Source: Sphingomonas sp. (GTDB lineage Bacteria; Pseudomonadota; Alphaproteobacteria; Sphingomonadales; Sphingomonadaceae). From it: a stretch of 64,000 nucleotides of DNA. The notes under the pieces were generated by a model. The model was not told where the DNA came from, did no database searches, and saw only the letters and a list, made by a program, of their open reading frames with translations. Position numbers and translations under genes: made by a program. The stretch covers positions 18,930 through 82,929 of the forward strand of contig NZ_JAQZBC010000014.1 in the NCBI RefSeq assembly GCF_029239295.1. Reading direction: 5' to 3'. Of the stretch, positions 7,816 to 15,708 are shown in pieces. Numbering within the stretch: position 1 is the first letter of the stretch; every line of letters starts with the position of its first letter.

Positions 7816-9034
7816 CGGGACCGAGCGCCGCCTGCTCGATGAACAGCGACTGATAAGCGGCGATCATCGGCTCCATGCCAAACGCCTCGATCCGGTGCGG
7901 GCCAGCACTGCCAAGCCGTTCGGCCAGCGCCGTGTCTTTGATCAGACGATCGATCCCGTGTTGGATGCCGTGGACATCAGGCGTGACGCACCAGCCCGCC
8001 ACGTCATGTCCCACCAGCTCACGCGAACCAAAGCGGCAGTCGGTGACCAGCGTCGGCCGGCCAAGCGCCAGCGCCTCCCCCGCGGTGGTCGGAAACCCCT
8101 CCCACCGCGACGGCAACACCACCAGCGCAGCGCGCGCCATCCAGGCCCATGGATTGTCGTCAAACCCGACGAAGCTGACGTGGTCGGCAATGCCCAGCGC
8201 GGCCGCCCGCCGCCGCAAGTCGCCCTCGCGCGATCCACGGCCGACGATCACCAGATCGTGCGTGCCTCGCGCTTGCCCTGCCGCGTAAGCGGTCAACAGC
8301 ATGTCGTGGCCCTTCTGATATTCCAGACGGCCGACCGACAGGATGAACGGCCGTGCGTCGGGCGCACGCGGGATGGCGGCTGTGGCCTCGCGGCGGACGC
8401 GCGCCGCGTCGATCGGATTGCGGATCACCCGCAGCCGCGCGCGATCCAGCGCCAGATCCTCGATCAGCCCGTCCGCCATATGCTGCGAATTGGCCAGCAG
8501 CACATCCGCCGCACGATAGGCGCGCGCGGTGTGCCAGGCGACCAGCCGCCGAGCCATCGGCGATTTCAGCTCGTCACCGATCACCGCCAGCGTGTTGTTG
8601 CCTTCCCGTGCGATCCAGCGCGGCCGCGCCGGGCCAAGCCCGCTCAGGGCAAGCTGAGTGATCAGCGTCGTTCCCTTCAGGAAGCTCATCACCACGTCGG
8701 GCTGCCAGTCGCGGATCATTCTCCGAAACGCGATCGGCGCTTGCAGCGTCCCCGCGATCAGCCGGTCGGGTCGATAGAAACCGGCATTCGGCCCTTCGAA
8801 GACGAACCGGCGTTCCCCTTCGGGCGCCACCATCAGTCGGGCCGGGTCGACGTCCTTGACGAAGGGGCCTGCGGCGCGAAGCAGACCGATGCGCACATCC
8901 ACCAAGGTCGGATCGCAGCGGTTCGCGAGATGGACGGCGACGCGTTCTGCTCCACCACCATGGAGCGACGTCAGCAACAGCAGGACGCGTGTCGGAACGA
9001 TCCGCCGCCTGTCATCCTCCTCGCCACGCCCCAT
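7796..9034 (-). CDS. Family 4-type glycosyltransferase
   Basis: 412 aa GT-B enzyme. The N-terminal lobe begins VLLLLTSLHGGGAERVAVHL, the glycine-rich donor/acceptor loop of GT4 enzymes. The C-terminal lobe has SVGRLEYQKGHDMLLTAY, a nucleotide-sugar binding block, and PSRWEGFPTTAGEALALG, the E-x7-E motif that holds the donor sugar. The ATG at 9034 has AAGGAA 7 nt upstream. It overlaps the flippase gene downstream. Probably adds a hexose to a surface glycan; the sugar is unknown. Confidence 0.85.
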   Translation of the reverse strand: MGRGEEDDRRRIVPTRVLLLLTSLHGGGAERVAVHLANRCDPTLVDVRIGLLRAAGPFVKDVDPARLMVAPEGERRFVFEGPNAGFYRPDRLIAGTLQAPIAFRRMIRDWQPDVVMSFLKGTTLITQLALSGLGPARPRWIAREGNNTLAVIGDELKSPMARRLVAWHTARAYRAADVLLANSQHMADGLIEDLALDRARLRVIRNPIDAARVRREATAAIPRAPDARPFILSVGRLEYQKGHDMLLTAYAAGQARGTHDLVIVGRGSREGDLRRRAAALGIADHVSFVGFDDNPWAWMARAALVVLPSRWEGFPTTAGEALALGRPTLVTDCRFGSRELVGHDVAGWCVTPDVHGIQHGIDRLIKDTALAERLGSAGPHRIEAFGMEPMIAAYQSLFIEQAALGPGAPVSA

Positions 9035-9140
9035 CGTGTTTCCTTGGCTACCCCCGCACGCTACAACCAACCCGCTCACGTGCCGCAAGGTCCGGAAAAA
9101 ATCCCGGTACTGTCGCACTTTGTTGGGGGGTGGTCCCGGG

Positions 9141-10250
9141 TTGGTCAAGCATCAGCTGCTCGTCGGCGCGGCCGAATTCTGGAGTGCGGCGGCGGCAGAC
9201 ATCGCTGGCGCGCGCGATCGCGTGCTCGTGCAGGCAATGACCTTCGAGGCGGATGCCGCCGGCACCGCCGTATTCGATGCCATTGCCGCCAGCACCGCGG
9301 CCGATCGCCGCATCCTGGTCGACAGCTACTCGCGGATGGTCGTCAACGACCGCTTCGTGCTGTCCCCGCGCCGGCTGACCGACCGGGCATTTCGCGCCGA
9401 AGTACGCGCCACGCGCCTGCTTTTCCGCGATGCCGGCCGCCATGGCGTCGCCGTCCGGCGCACCAATCCGGTCGGCCGCAACCCGCTTCGTTATGGCGTG
9501 CGCAACCACAAGAAGCTGCTGATCGTGGACGATATCGCTTATCTCGGCGGCCTCAACTTCAGCGACCACAATTTCGCCTGGCACGACATGATGGTCAGGA
9601 TGGAGGACGCTACCGCAGCCGCCTTCCTCGCCGATGATTTCGCCGCCACCTGGACCGGGACCCCGCGCCCCGCGCTTCATGCGCGCGCGGCACTCACCCT
9701 CGCCGCGCTGGATGGCCGCACCAACCACCGCGGCTATGCCCCCTTGGCCGATGCCATCGCCGCCGCGCACCGCAGCATCGTGGTGATCAGCCCCTACCCC
9801 AGCTTCCCCTTCATGGACTGGCTGGACGCAGCGGCCCGCCGCGGTGTCGCAGTGCAAATCCTCACCCCCCGTGACAGCAACAAGCCAATCGTGCGCCACG
9901 CGCTGCTCGCCCGCGCGCCCGTCGCCTACCTTACCATCCGCCTGACGCCCGGCATGACCCACCTGAAGGCGATGTTGATCGACGACAGCGTGCTGGTGAC
10001 CGGATCGACCAACTTCGATTTCGCCAGCTACGTCGCCAATGAGGAATATCTTGCGCTGATCCGCGACGAGGCGCTCGTGGCGGATTTCAGCGCCCGCGTA
10101 CTCGATCCCGCACATCGTGCGAGCGAGGACGGCGCGCCGCTCCGCCCGAGCCGCCTGCGCGGCGCTGCGGCCACCGCTGGCCTGCGGATCGCCGCCGCGG
10201 CCATCGCTCCGCTGGCGCGCGCGAGGCGGACCGTCACGGACTGGGATTGA
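9141..10250 (+). CDS. Phospholipase D-like / cardiolipin-synthase-like protein
   Basis: About 369 aa with both HKD motifs of the PLD superfamily: NHKKLLIVDD and, about 145 residues later, THLKAMLIDD, each followed by G-(G/S)-x-N-F. Such proteins transfer phosphatidyl groups (cardiolipin synthase) or cleave phosphodiesters. There is no N-terminal membrane segment, unlike ClsA, making it closer to ClsB/ClsC-type. The start is uncertain: no ATG fits, and I use the TTG at 9141 (another TTG lies at 9123); further extension would run antisense into the glycosyltransferase. It is divergent from that gene and convergent with the radical SAM gene. Confidence 0.78.
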   Translation: MVKHQLLVGAAEFWSAAAADIAGARDRVLVQAMTFEADAAGTAVFDAIAASTAADRRILVDSYSRMVVNDRFVLSPRRLTDRAFRAEVRATRLLFRDAGRHGVAVRRTNPVGRNPLRYGVRNHKKLLIVDDIAYLGGLNFSDHNFAWHDMMVRMEDATAAAFLADDFAATWTGTPRPALHARAALTLAALDGRTNHRGYAPLADAIAAAHRSIVVISPYPSFPFMDWLDAAARRGVAVQILTPRDSNKPIVRHALLARAPVAYLTIRLTPGMTHLKAMLIDDSVLVTGSTNFDFASYVANEEYLALIRDEALVADFSARVLDPAHRASEDGAPLRPSRLRGAAATAGLRIAAAAIAPLARARRTVTDWD

Positions 10251-10255
10251 CCCGC

Positions 10256-11224
10256 TCACGCGACCAGCTGCGCGTTCCCGTCGTCACGCGGCTGCGCTCG
10301 CCAATTGTCGGCAAAGCTCGCTTGATGGACGCAGCTCACCGTGCAGAACGGCGCACACGCCTTCACCGTCGCATATTCGCGCGCCACGTCGTCGCGCGAA
10401 TAGATTTCCAGCGGAATGGCCGGCGTCCCGCGCCGCTGCGAGCAATAATGCACCAGCCCGTCTTCGCAGACATACAGGTACCGCCCGCCCGCGCGGCATC
10501 GCCAGCCGTTCGGCCGGCCATCCATCAGATTGCGCTGGAACGTCCAGTAGTTGAAGCGGTGCGGAATGCCGCCCTCGCGCATCAGCCGGGCATAAACGGC
10601 CCGCTGCGTCGGCGAGAGCGGCGCCAGCGTCCCGCTATCATCGTGCATCACGCCCACGGTGTGCGAAAAGCCGTGCCCGCGCGCCACCTGCGCCACCTCG
10701 ATCGCGTCCTGCGTCCGTTCCTCGCTGATCCCCAGCACCGAATTGATGTTCACCGCGAACTGAGCATGGTCGGCCAGAAGCTGTAGCTTCCCGCGCAGCG
10801 ACTTCAGCGTCTTCTTCGACACCTCGTCCGGCTCCACGCCATCGATCGAGATCTGCAGCGCGTTGAGCCCGGCGGCATTCATCGCCTCGATCCGCTCGCG
10901 CGTCAGGAGAAAGCCGTTGGTGATCGTCGTGACAACCATGTCGCGCGCACGGGCATGGGCAATCACCGCCTCATGCGCCGGGTTGGTCAGCGGCTCGCCG
11001 CCGGTCAGCGTCAGAACGCGGGTGCCCAGATCCGCCAGCCGATCCACCCGCGCCCGCAGCACATCGGCAGCGATCGGCTTCGAAACCTTGTCGAATTCAT
11101 TGCAATAGGTGCAGTCTAGATTGCAGTATCGCGTGACGACCAGATGGGCGAGCAGAGGGCGATGCGGCTCAAGCAGCGCCGTCGACACATAGCGCGCCAC
11201 ATCGCGCAGCTGCGCCCTAGCCAT
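10256..11224 (-). CDS. Radical SAM protein with C-terminal Cys-rich (SPASM-like) region
   Basis: 322 aa. The radical SAM cluster motif is CNLDCTYC (about residues 34-41), followed by TGGEPL for SAM binding and ITNGFLL. The C-terminal third has further cysteines (GWRC, YVC, YCSQ, CAPFCTVSC) that could bind auxiliary iron-sulfur clusters, as in SPASM/twitch enzymes that modify peptides or sugars. No small precursor peptide was found beside it. It is convergent with the PLD-like gene, 5 bp apart. The reaction is unknown; the genomic setting suggests envelope or glycan modification, which is inference. Confidence 0.75.
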   Translation of the reverse strand: MARAQLRDVARYVSTALLEPHRPLLAHLVVTRYCNLDCTYCNEFDKVSKPIAADVLRARVDRLADLGTRVLTLTGGEPLTNPAHEAVIAHARARDMVVTTITNGFLLTRERIEAMNAAGLNALQISIDGVEPDEVSKKTLKSLRGKLQLLADHAQFAVNINSVLGISEERTQDAIEVAQVARGHGFSHTVGVMHDDSGTLAPLSPTQRAVYARLMREGGIPHRFNYWTFQRNLMDGRPNGWRCRAGGRYLYVCEDGLVHYCSQRRGTPAIPLEIYSRDDVAREYATVKACAPFCTVSCVHQASFADNWRAQPRDDGNAQLVA

Positions 11225-11529
11225 TCGGACGGGCGCCTGAACCGTCTCGTTGCTGGTGGATCATCGCTCCCCCTTCCTGGCTTACGGGTTCCAGCGCCGG
11301 TCTCGATGCCGGCCCTTGGTACTCAAACAGGATCGTAACTGTGCGCGGCGTTCACAAGAGGGGAAAAGTACGCGTCTGCGAAACGACCGGTTTACATGAG
11401 AAGCGCCACAAATCGGTGAGCGCCCAGCGATACGGTGATCGCCACCGGGCTAAGTCGCTGCGCACCAGAAAAGCCGAGAGGACCGCGTGCGCTGCTTCGC
11501 AGCAAGCCAGCGATAGCCGGTCCGGCAAG
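11225..11529. other. Intergenic stretch between radical SAM gene and tRNA-Val
   Basis: 305 bp with no open frame that looks coding. It contains the radical SAM gene's promoter side and a short GCTGC-TTC-GCAGC hairpin near 11490-11505 that might end tRNA-Val transcripts. Nothing else recognised. Confidence 0.5.
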
Positions 11530-11605
11530 TGGTGGGCGCTGACGGGTTCGAACCGCCGACCTACTCGGTGTAAACGAGCCGCTCTACCAGCTGAGCTAAG
11601 CGCCC
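11530..11605 (-). tRNA. tRNA-Val(TAC)
   Basis: Minus-strand cloverleaf: GGGCGCT pairs with AGCGCCC, anticodon loop TTTACAC gives TAC, T-loop GTTCGAA, and encoded CCA (76 nt in total). Confidence 0.95.
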
Positions 11606-11701
11606 CCTTGCGGGAGGACGCTCCTTTAGCGTGCCCGACGGATCGCGCAAGGCTCCTAGAAGCGCTGCTCGAACCAGACCCGCCCACCACGCGGCCCTCA
11701 C

Positions 11702-12162
11702 TCAGATGATCGGCAGCCCCAGCGTGCGCGCCATGGCGACGTAGCGGCGCATTACGTCGAGCCCGCTTTCGGTAAGCGACATGAACGCGCGGCGACGGTC
11801 GAACGGATCGGGCCGACGCTCGAACAGGCCAGCTTCGGTCAGCCGGGCGATCCAGCGGAGCGCGGTGGTAGGGGCGACGGCCGCCGCGATGCACAGGCTG
11901 GAGACGGATACGTGCGCGCGCTCCAGATGCGCGCGTACAGATCCAGCATCATGTCCCAAGCGGGATCCTCAAACAGCCCCGGCCCGACATAGCGATCGCG
12001 CAGTCGGCGCGATCGTACGATCTGCCGGATGTCAGCCGCTGTAATCGAATCGATGCGCTGCTCCGCCGCATAATCGAAGCTGGGCTCCGCCACGATTGCA
12101 GTCCGGATCCGCTCATCGTGCTTGGACAGCCGCGCCAGCAGTGTTTCACGCCGCTCGACAAT
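11702..12162 (-). pseudogene. HTH (MarR-like winged-helix) regulator, frameshifted
   Basis: Two adjacent minus-strand frames together read as one DNA-binding protein. The upstream part (from about 12162 to 11945) includes RRLRDRYVGPGLFEDPAWDM and LDLYAR. The downstream part (about 11935 to 11702, in another frame) includes VSVSSLCIAAAVAPTTALRW and the wing DPFDRRRAF. Homologues I know from sphingomonads keep these blocks about 7 residues apart in one frame; here 20 nt separate them, so one base is missing within a GCGCGC tract near 11940. It may be a true pseudogene or a sequencing error. No clear ATG start exists; GTG at 12093 or ATT at 12162 are possible. Duplicated inverted repeats lie just upstream. 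Confidence 0.6.
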
Positions 12163-12166
12163 CCAT

Positions 12167-12216
12167 CATCCGAAATGGATGACAATTAACGTGCTCTTTT
12201 GCATCCAATCTGGATG
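12167..12216. promoter_or_regulatory. Two copies of inverted repeat CATCC-N5-GGATG
   Basis: Identical half-sites form the palindromes at 12167-12181 and 12202-12216, 35 bp centre to centre, in the gap between the end of pntB and the start of the frameshifted regulator gene. They look like paired operators for autoregulation of that regulator. Only the repeats are seen; the protein that binds is inferred. Confidence 0.5.
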
Positions 12217-12224
12217 GGTTCAAA

Positions 12225-13733
12225 TCAATCCAGCGCCTTGACGATCTCCTCGACCATCTTCTTCGCATCCGCCAGCAGCATCATCGTGTTGTCACGATAG
12301 AATACTTCATTGTCGACGCCGGCATAGCCTACGCCGCCCATCGAACGCTTCACGAACAATACCGTCTTGGCCTTTTCCACGTCGAGTACAGGCATGCCGT
12401 AGATCGGCGATGTCTTGTCGGTCTTCGCCGCAGGGTTGGTCACGTCATTGGCACCGATGACGAATGCTACGTCGGTCTGCGCGAACTCGGAATTGATATC
12501 CTCCAGCTCGAACACCTCGTCATAAGGCACGTTGGCCTCGGCGAGCAGCACGTTCATATGCCCGGGCATACGGCCGGCAACTGGGTGGATTGCGTATTTT
12601 ACGCGAACGCCCTGCTCCTTCAGCTTGTCCGCCATTTCGCGCAGGATGTGCTGCGCCTGCGCGACGGCCATGCCGTAGCCAGGCACGATGATGACCTGTT
12701 CGGCCTGGCTCATCAGGAAGGCGGCGTCCTCGGCCGAACCGCGCTTCCACGGCCGGTCGATCTGCGCCCCGCCACCGCCGCCGGACGATGCCTCCGCGCC
12801 GAAGCCGCCCGCGATCACGCTGATGAAGCTGCGGTTCATCGCGCGGCACATGATGTAGCTCAGGATCGCGCCCGAGCTGCCGACCAGCGCGCCGGTGATG
12901 ATCATGGCGGTGTTGTGCAGCGTGAAGCCCATCGCCGCCGCCGCCCAGCCGGAATAGCTGTTCAGCATCGACACCACGACCGGCATGTCCGCGCCCCCGA
13001 TCGGGATGATCAGCAGGAAACCGATCGCGAAGGACAGCGCGACGACGATCCAGAAATCGAACGGCGATTGCGTCAGCCAGAAGGAAAAGGAGAACCACAC
13101 GATCATCAGAGCCACGCCCAGATTGATCGCGTGGCGCGCGGGCAGCATGATCGGCGCGCCGCCCATGTTGCCGTTGAGCTTCAGGAAGGCGATGACCGAT
13201 CCGGAGAAGGTAATCGCACCGATCGCGACGCCGAGGATCATCTCGATCCGGCTGACGCCATGGATTGCGGCAAAGGGCGCGCCGATCAGCGGCGTCACCA
13301 GATCAGCGATGCCGAAGGCGACCGGGTTCAGGAAAGCGGCGATCGCCACCAGCACCGCGGCCAGGCCGACGAGGCTGTGGAACGCGGCGACCAGCTGCGG
13401 CATCGCGGTCATCGCGATGCGCCGCGCGGTCACCACGCCGATCACCGCGCCTAGCCCGATCGCCAGCAGGATCTCGATCACCGACAGCGTGTCGACCCGC
13501 CGCAGCACCGCGGCGTAATCGTATCCGGCCACCTCGCCCACCGCGAGAACTGGCATCGTCGGCACGTGCGTCACCAATGTGGTCACCACTGCGATCGCCA
13601 TGCCGATCATGCCGTAGCGATTGCCACGGCGGCTGCTTTCGGGGCTCGACAGCCCGCGCAGCGCCATGATGAAGCACACGCCCGATATCAGGTAGGCCAG
13701 CGCCACCCAGGGATTGTCCGCGACGTGTTCCAC
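12225..13733 (-). CDS. pntB: PntB, NAD(P) transhydrogenase subunit beta
   Basis: 502 aa inner-membrane proton-translocating transhydrogenase subunit: about nine N-terminal membrane helices, then the NADP-binding dIII domain. dIII shows IVPGYGMAVAQAQH, the Gly-rich NADP fold, and FVIGANDVTNPAA and VKRSMGGVGYAG near the end. The enzyme makes NADPH from NADH using the proton gradient. GTG start at 13733 with a GGGGG/GAGG purine tract just upstream. Last gene of the COX4-like/pntAA/pntAB/pntB operon. Confidence 0.93.
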   Translation of the reverse strand: MEHVADNPWVALAYLISGVCFIMALRGLSSPESSRRGNRYGMIGMAIAVVTTLVTHVPTMPVLAVGEVAGYDYAAVLRRVDTLSVIEILLAIGLGAVIGVVTARRIAMTAMPQLVAAFHSLVGLAAVLVAIAAFLNPVAFGIADLVTPLIGAPFAAIHGVSRIEMILGVAIGAITFSGSVIAFLKLNGNMGGAPIMLPARHAINLGVALMIVWFSFSFWLTQSPFDFWIVVALSFAIGFLLIIPIGGADMPVVVSMLNSYSGWAAAAMGFTLHNTAMIITGALVGSSGAILSYIMCRAMNRSFISVIAGGFGAEASSGGGGGAQIDRPWKRGSAEDAAFLMSQAEQVIIVPGYGMAVAQAQHILREMADKLKEQGVRVKYAIHPVAGRMPGHMNVLLAEANVPYDEVFELEDINSEFAQTDVAFVIGANDVTNPAAKTDKTSPIYGMPVLDVEKAKTVLFVKRSMGGVGYAGVDNEVFYRDNTMMLLADAKKMVEEIVKALD

Positions 13734-13856
13734 TATCCTCTACCCCCTAATCGTCATCCCGGGTTCGTCACCCCGGCGGTCGCCAGGATCGCCCTTCCCG
13801 AGCGCGTCTTTGTTGGACGAGGCCCCGCCTCGTTGGTGCGGGGCCGCTTGTAATCG

Positions 13857-14156
13857 TCAGTGCTTGGCGACCGCGGGCCGCTCCTTCTTCTTGTACATCG
13901 CCAGCATGCGCTGGGTGACGGCGAACCCGCCGAAGATGTTGATGCTGGCCAGCACCACACCCAGCAGGCCGAGCCACTTGGAGGTCGGCGATCCGCTCGC
14001 CGCGGCCGCGATCAGCGCACCGACAATGATGACCGACGAGATCGCGTTGGTCACCGCCATCAGCGGCGTGTGAAGCGCAGGCGTGACCGACCAGACCACG
14101 AAATAGCCGACGAAGCACGCCAGCACGAAGATCGACAGGATCGCGATGAATGACAT
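13857..14156 (-). CDS. pntAB: PntAB, transhydrogenase alpha subunit 2 (membrane part)
   Basis: 99 aa, three to four membrane helices; contains [20 protein letters not shown], the conserved membrane segment that in E. coli is fused to the C-terminus of PntA. Split alpha subunits are standard in alphaproteobacteria. It lies between pntAA (149-nt gap) and pntB (123-nt gap); the latter gap contains a GC-rich hairpin around 13828-13852 without a T-run, possibly an intra-operon processing element. Confidence 0.92.
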   Translation of the reverse strand: MSFIAILSIFVLACFVGYFVVWSVTPALHTPLMAVTNAISSVIIVGALIAAAASGSPTSKWLGLLGVVLASINIFGGFAVTQRMLAMYKKKERPAVAKH

Positions 14157-14305
14157 GATCTACTCCTGATCCTTCCGCGCGCGGAAGGGCTGACCTCCGG
14201 CGACATGCCGGTGGTGGAGATGCGCCCCGCTGGACGCCGATATTTTCGCAATAATGCCCCGGCGCCCCGCGCCGCGGCTCCCCTCCCCATCATGGGGAGG
14301 AGCGA

Positions 14306-15442
14306 TCACGACAGCAGCCTGGGATTGACGATCTGGCCGTCGCGGGTCAGCCGCACGGCGTCGCCGATTTCCTCGTCCAGCACGGGCCGGCCGGCATCCT
14401 TGTCCCAGAAGGCGGACAGGAAGTTGAACAGGTTGCGTGAAAACAGCGCGGAGGCATCCGCCGCCAGCCGCGATGGCACGTTGCGATGGCCGACGATCTT
14501 CACGCCGTGGCGCTCGACCACCTGGCCGGCGACCGCGCCCTCGACGTTTCCGCCCTGCTCCACCGCCAGATCGATGATGACGCTGCCCGGTCGCATGGTC
14601 GCGATCTGCGCATCGCTGACGAGGCGCGGCGCGGGCCGGCCCGGGATCAGCGCGGTGGTGATCACGATGTCCTGCTTGGCGATGTGGCTGGATACCAGTT
14701 CGGCCTGTGCCTTCTGATATTCCTCGCTCATCTCGGTCGCATAGCCGCCCGAGCCTTCGCCCTCGATCCCCTTCACATTCTCGACGAAGATCGGCTTGGC
14801 GCCGAGCGAGAGGATCTGCTCCTTGGTCGCCGATCGCACGTCGGTCGCGGATACCTGCGCGCCCAGCCGGCGGGCGGTGGCGATCGCCTGCAGGCCGGCG
14901 ACGCCCACGCCCATGACGAAGAGCTTGGCGGCGGATACCGTGCCTGCCGCAGTCATCATCATCGGAAAGGCGCGGTCATATTCCGCCGCTGCGTCCAGCA
15001 CTGCCTTATATCCCGACAGGTTGGACTGCGACGACAGGATGTCCATCGATTGCGCGCGGGTGATTCGCGGCATGAATTCCATCGCCAGCGCCTCGAGCCC
15101 GGCGGCGGCATAGGCGTCGACGCGGGCACGCCCGCCCTGTTCGCCCGTACCGAAGGGGTTCAGCCCTGCGACCAGCCACGCGCCGCGCTTGGCATTGGCG
15201 ATGGAGGCGGGATCCGGTCCCTGGACAGCCAGGATGATATCCGCTCCGTCGACCACCGCGCCCCGCTCGGCCACCGTGGCGCCCGCATCGCGGTACGCCT
15301 GGTCGGCGATCGAGGCGCTGGCGCCGGCGCCAGCCTCCACGGCCAGATCAGCGCCTAGCTGAATGAACTTCTTCACCGTTTCCGGTGTCGCCGCCACTCG
15401 CCGTTCGCCGTCCGCCCCCTCCTTGAGGACAGCGATCTTCAT
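14306..15442 (-). CDS. pntAA: PntAA, transhydrogenase alpha subunit 1 (NAD-binding part)
   Basis: 378 aa soluble dI domain homologous to alanine dehydrogenase. Visible blocks: N-terminal KIAVLKEGADGERRVAATPE, the Rossmann loop VMGVGVAGLQAIATARRLGA and VIIDLAVEQGGNVEG. Binds NAD(H) and passes hydride to PntB dIII. It starts 3 nt after the stop of the 45-aa membrane peptide gene and has no strong ribosome site of its own, so translation is probably coupled to that gene. Confidence 0.94.
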   Translation of the reverse strand: MKIAVLKEGADGERRVAATPETVKKFIQLGADLAVEAGAGASASIADQAYRDAGATVAERGAVVDGADIILAVQGPDPASIANAKRGAWLVAGLNPFGTGEQGGRARVDAYAAAGLEALAMEFMPRITRAQSMDILSSQSNLSGYKAVLDAAAEYDRAFPMMMTAAGTVSAAKLFVMGVGVAGLQAIATARRLGAQVSATDVRSATKEQILSLGAKPIFVENVKGIEGEGSGGYATEMSEEYQKAQAELVSSHIAKQDIVITTALIPGRPAPRLVSDAQIATMRPGSVIIDLAVEQGGNVEGAVAGQVVERHGVKIVGHRNVPSRLAADASALFSRNLFNFLSAFWDKDAGRPVLDEEIGDAVRLTRDGQIVNPRLLS

Positions 15443-15445
15443 GGC

Positions 15446-15583
15446 TTAGGCGATCAGCCAGACGACAAACGCGGCCAATGCCACGCAGCCGATCGTTCCC
15501 CACTTCAGCATGCCCATGACTCTGCCATAGGTTGCTTCATGCGCCGTCATGTCGTCATGGTGATTTGCGCTGTGCTGGGCCAT
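15446..15583 (-). CDS. Small COX IV-like (aa3-type, bacterial) membrane peptide
   Basis: 45 aa: a hydrophilic His/Asp-rich start (HSANHHDDMTAHEATYGRVM) followed by one hydrophobic helix ending VVWLIA. This matches the bacterial aa3-type cytochrome c oxidase subunit IV family (PF07835), single-helix peptides of unclear role. AGAGGAAG lies 5 nt before the ATG at 15583. It is the first gene of the pnt operon, with its stop only 3 nt before pntAA. Position suggests it assists or is co-expressed with transhydrogenase rather than the oxidase, which is inference. Confidence 0.8.
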   Translation of the reverse strand: MAQHSANHHDDMTAHEATYGRVMGMLKWGTIGCVALAAFVVWLIA

Positions 15584-15708
15584 TGTCTTCCTCTTTCCAC
15601 TGCTTTGAAGTTCGTCTTAGTCCGGTCGGCGCCTTCGCCTCAAGCCTGCTTAAGCGAGCTTTTACTTGCATGCCATAAAGTGGGGCACTGGATGAAACGG
15701 GACGAATC

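Noticed and set aside
7790-9637. 615-codon plus-strand frame overlapping the glycosyltransferase
   Set aside because: Antisense to clear GT4 motifs and rich in Arg/Gln/His, as expected for a shadow.
13800-13856. GC-rich hairpin between pntAB and pntB
   Set aside because: No T-run and in the middle of a standard operon, so not called a terminator.
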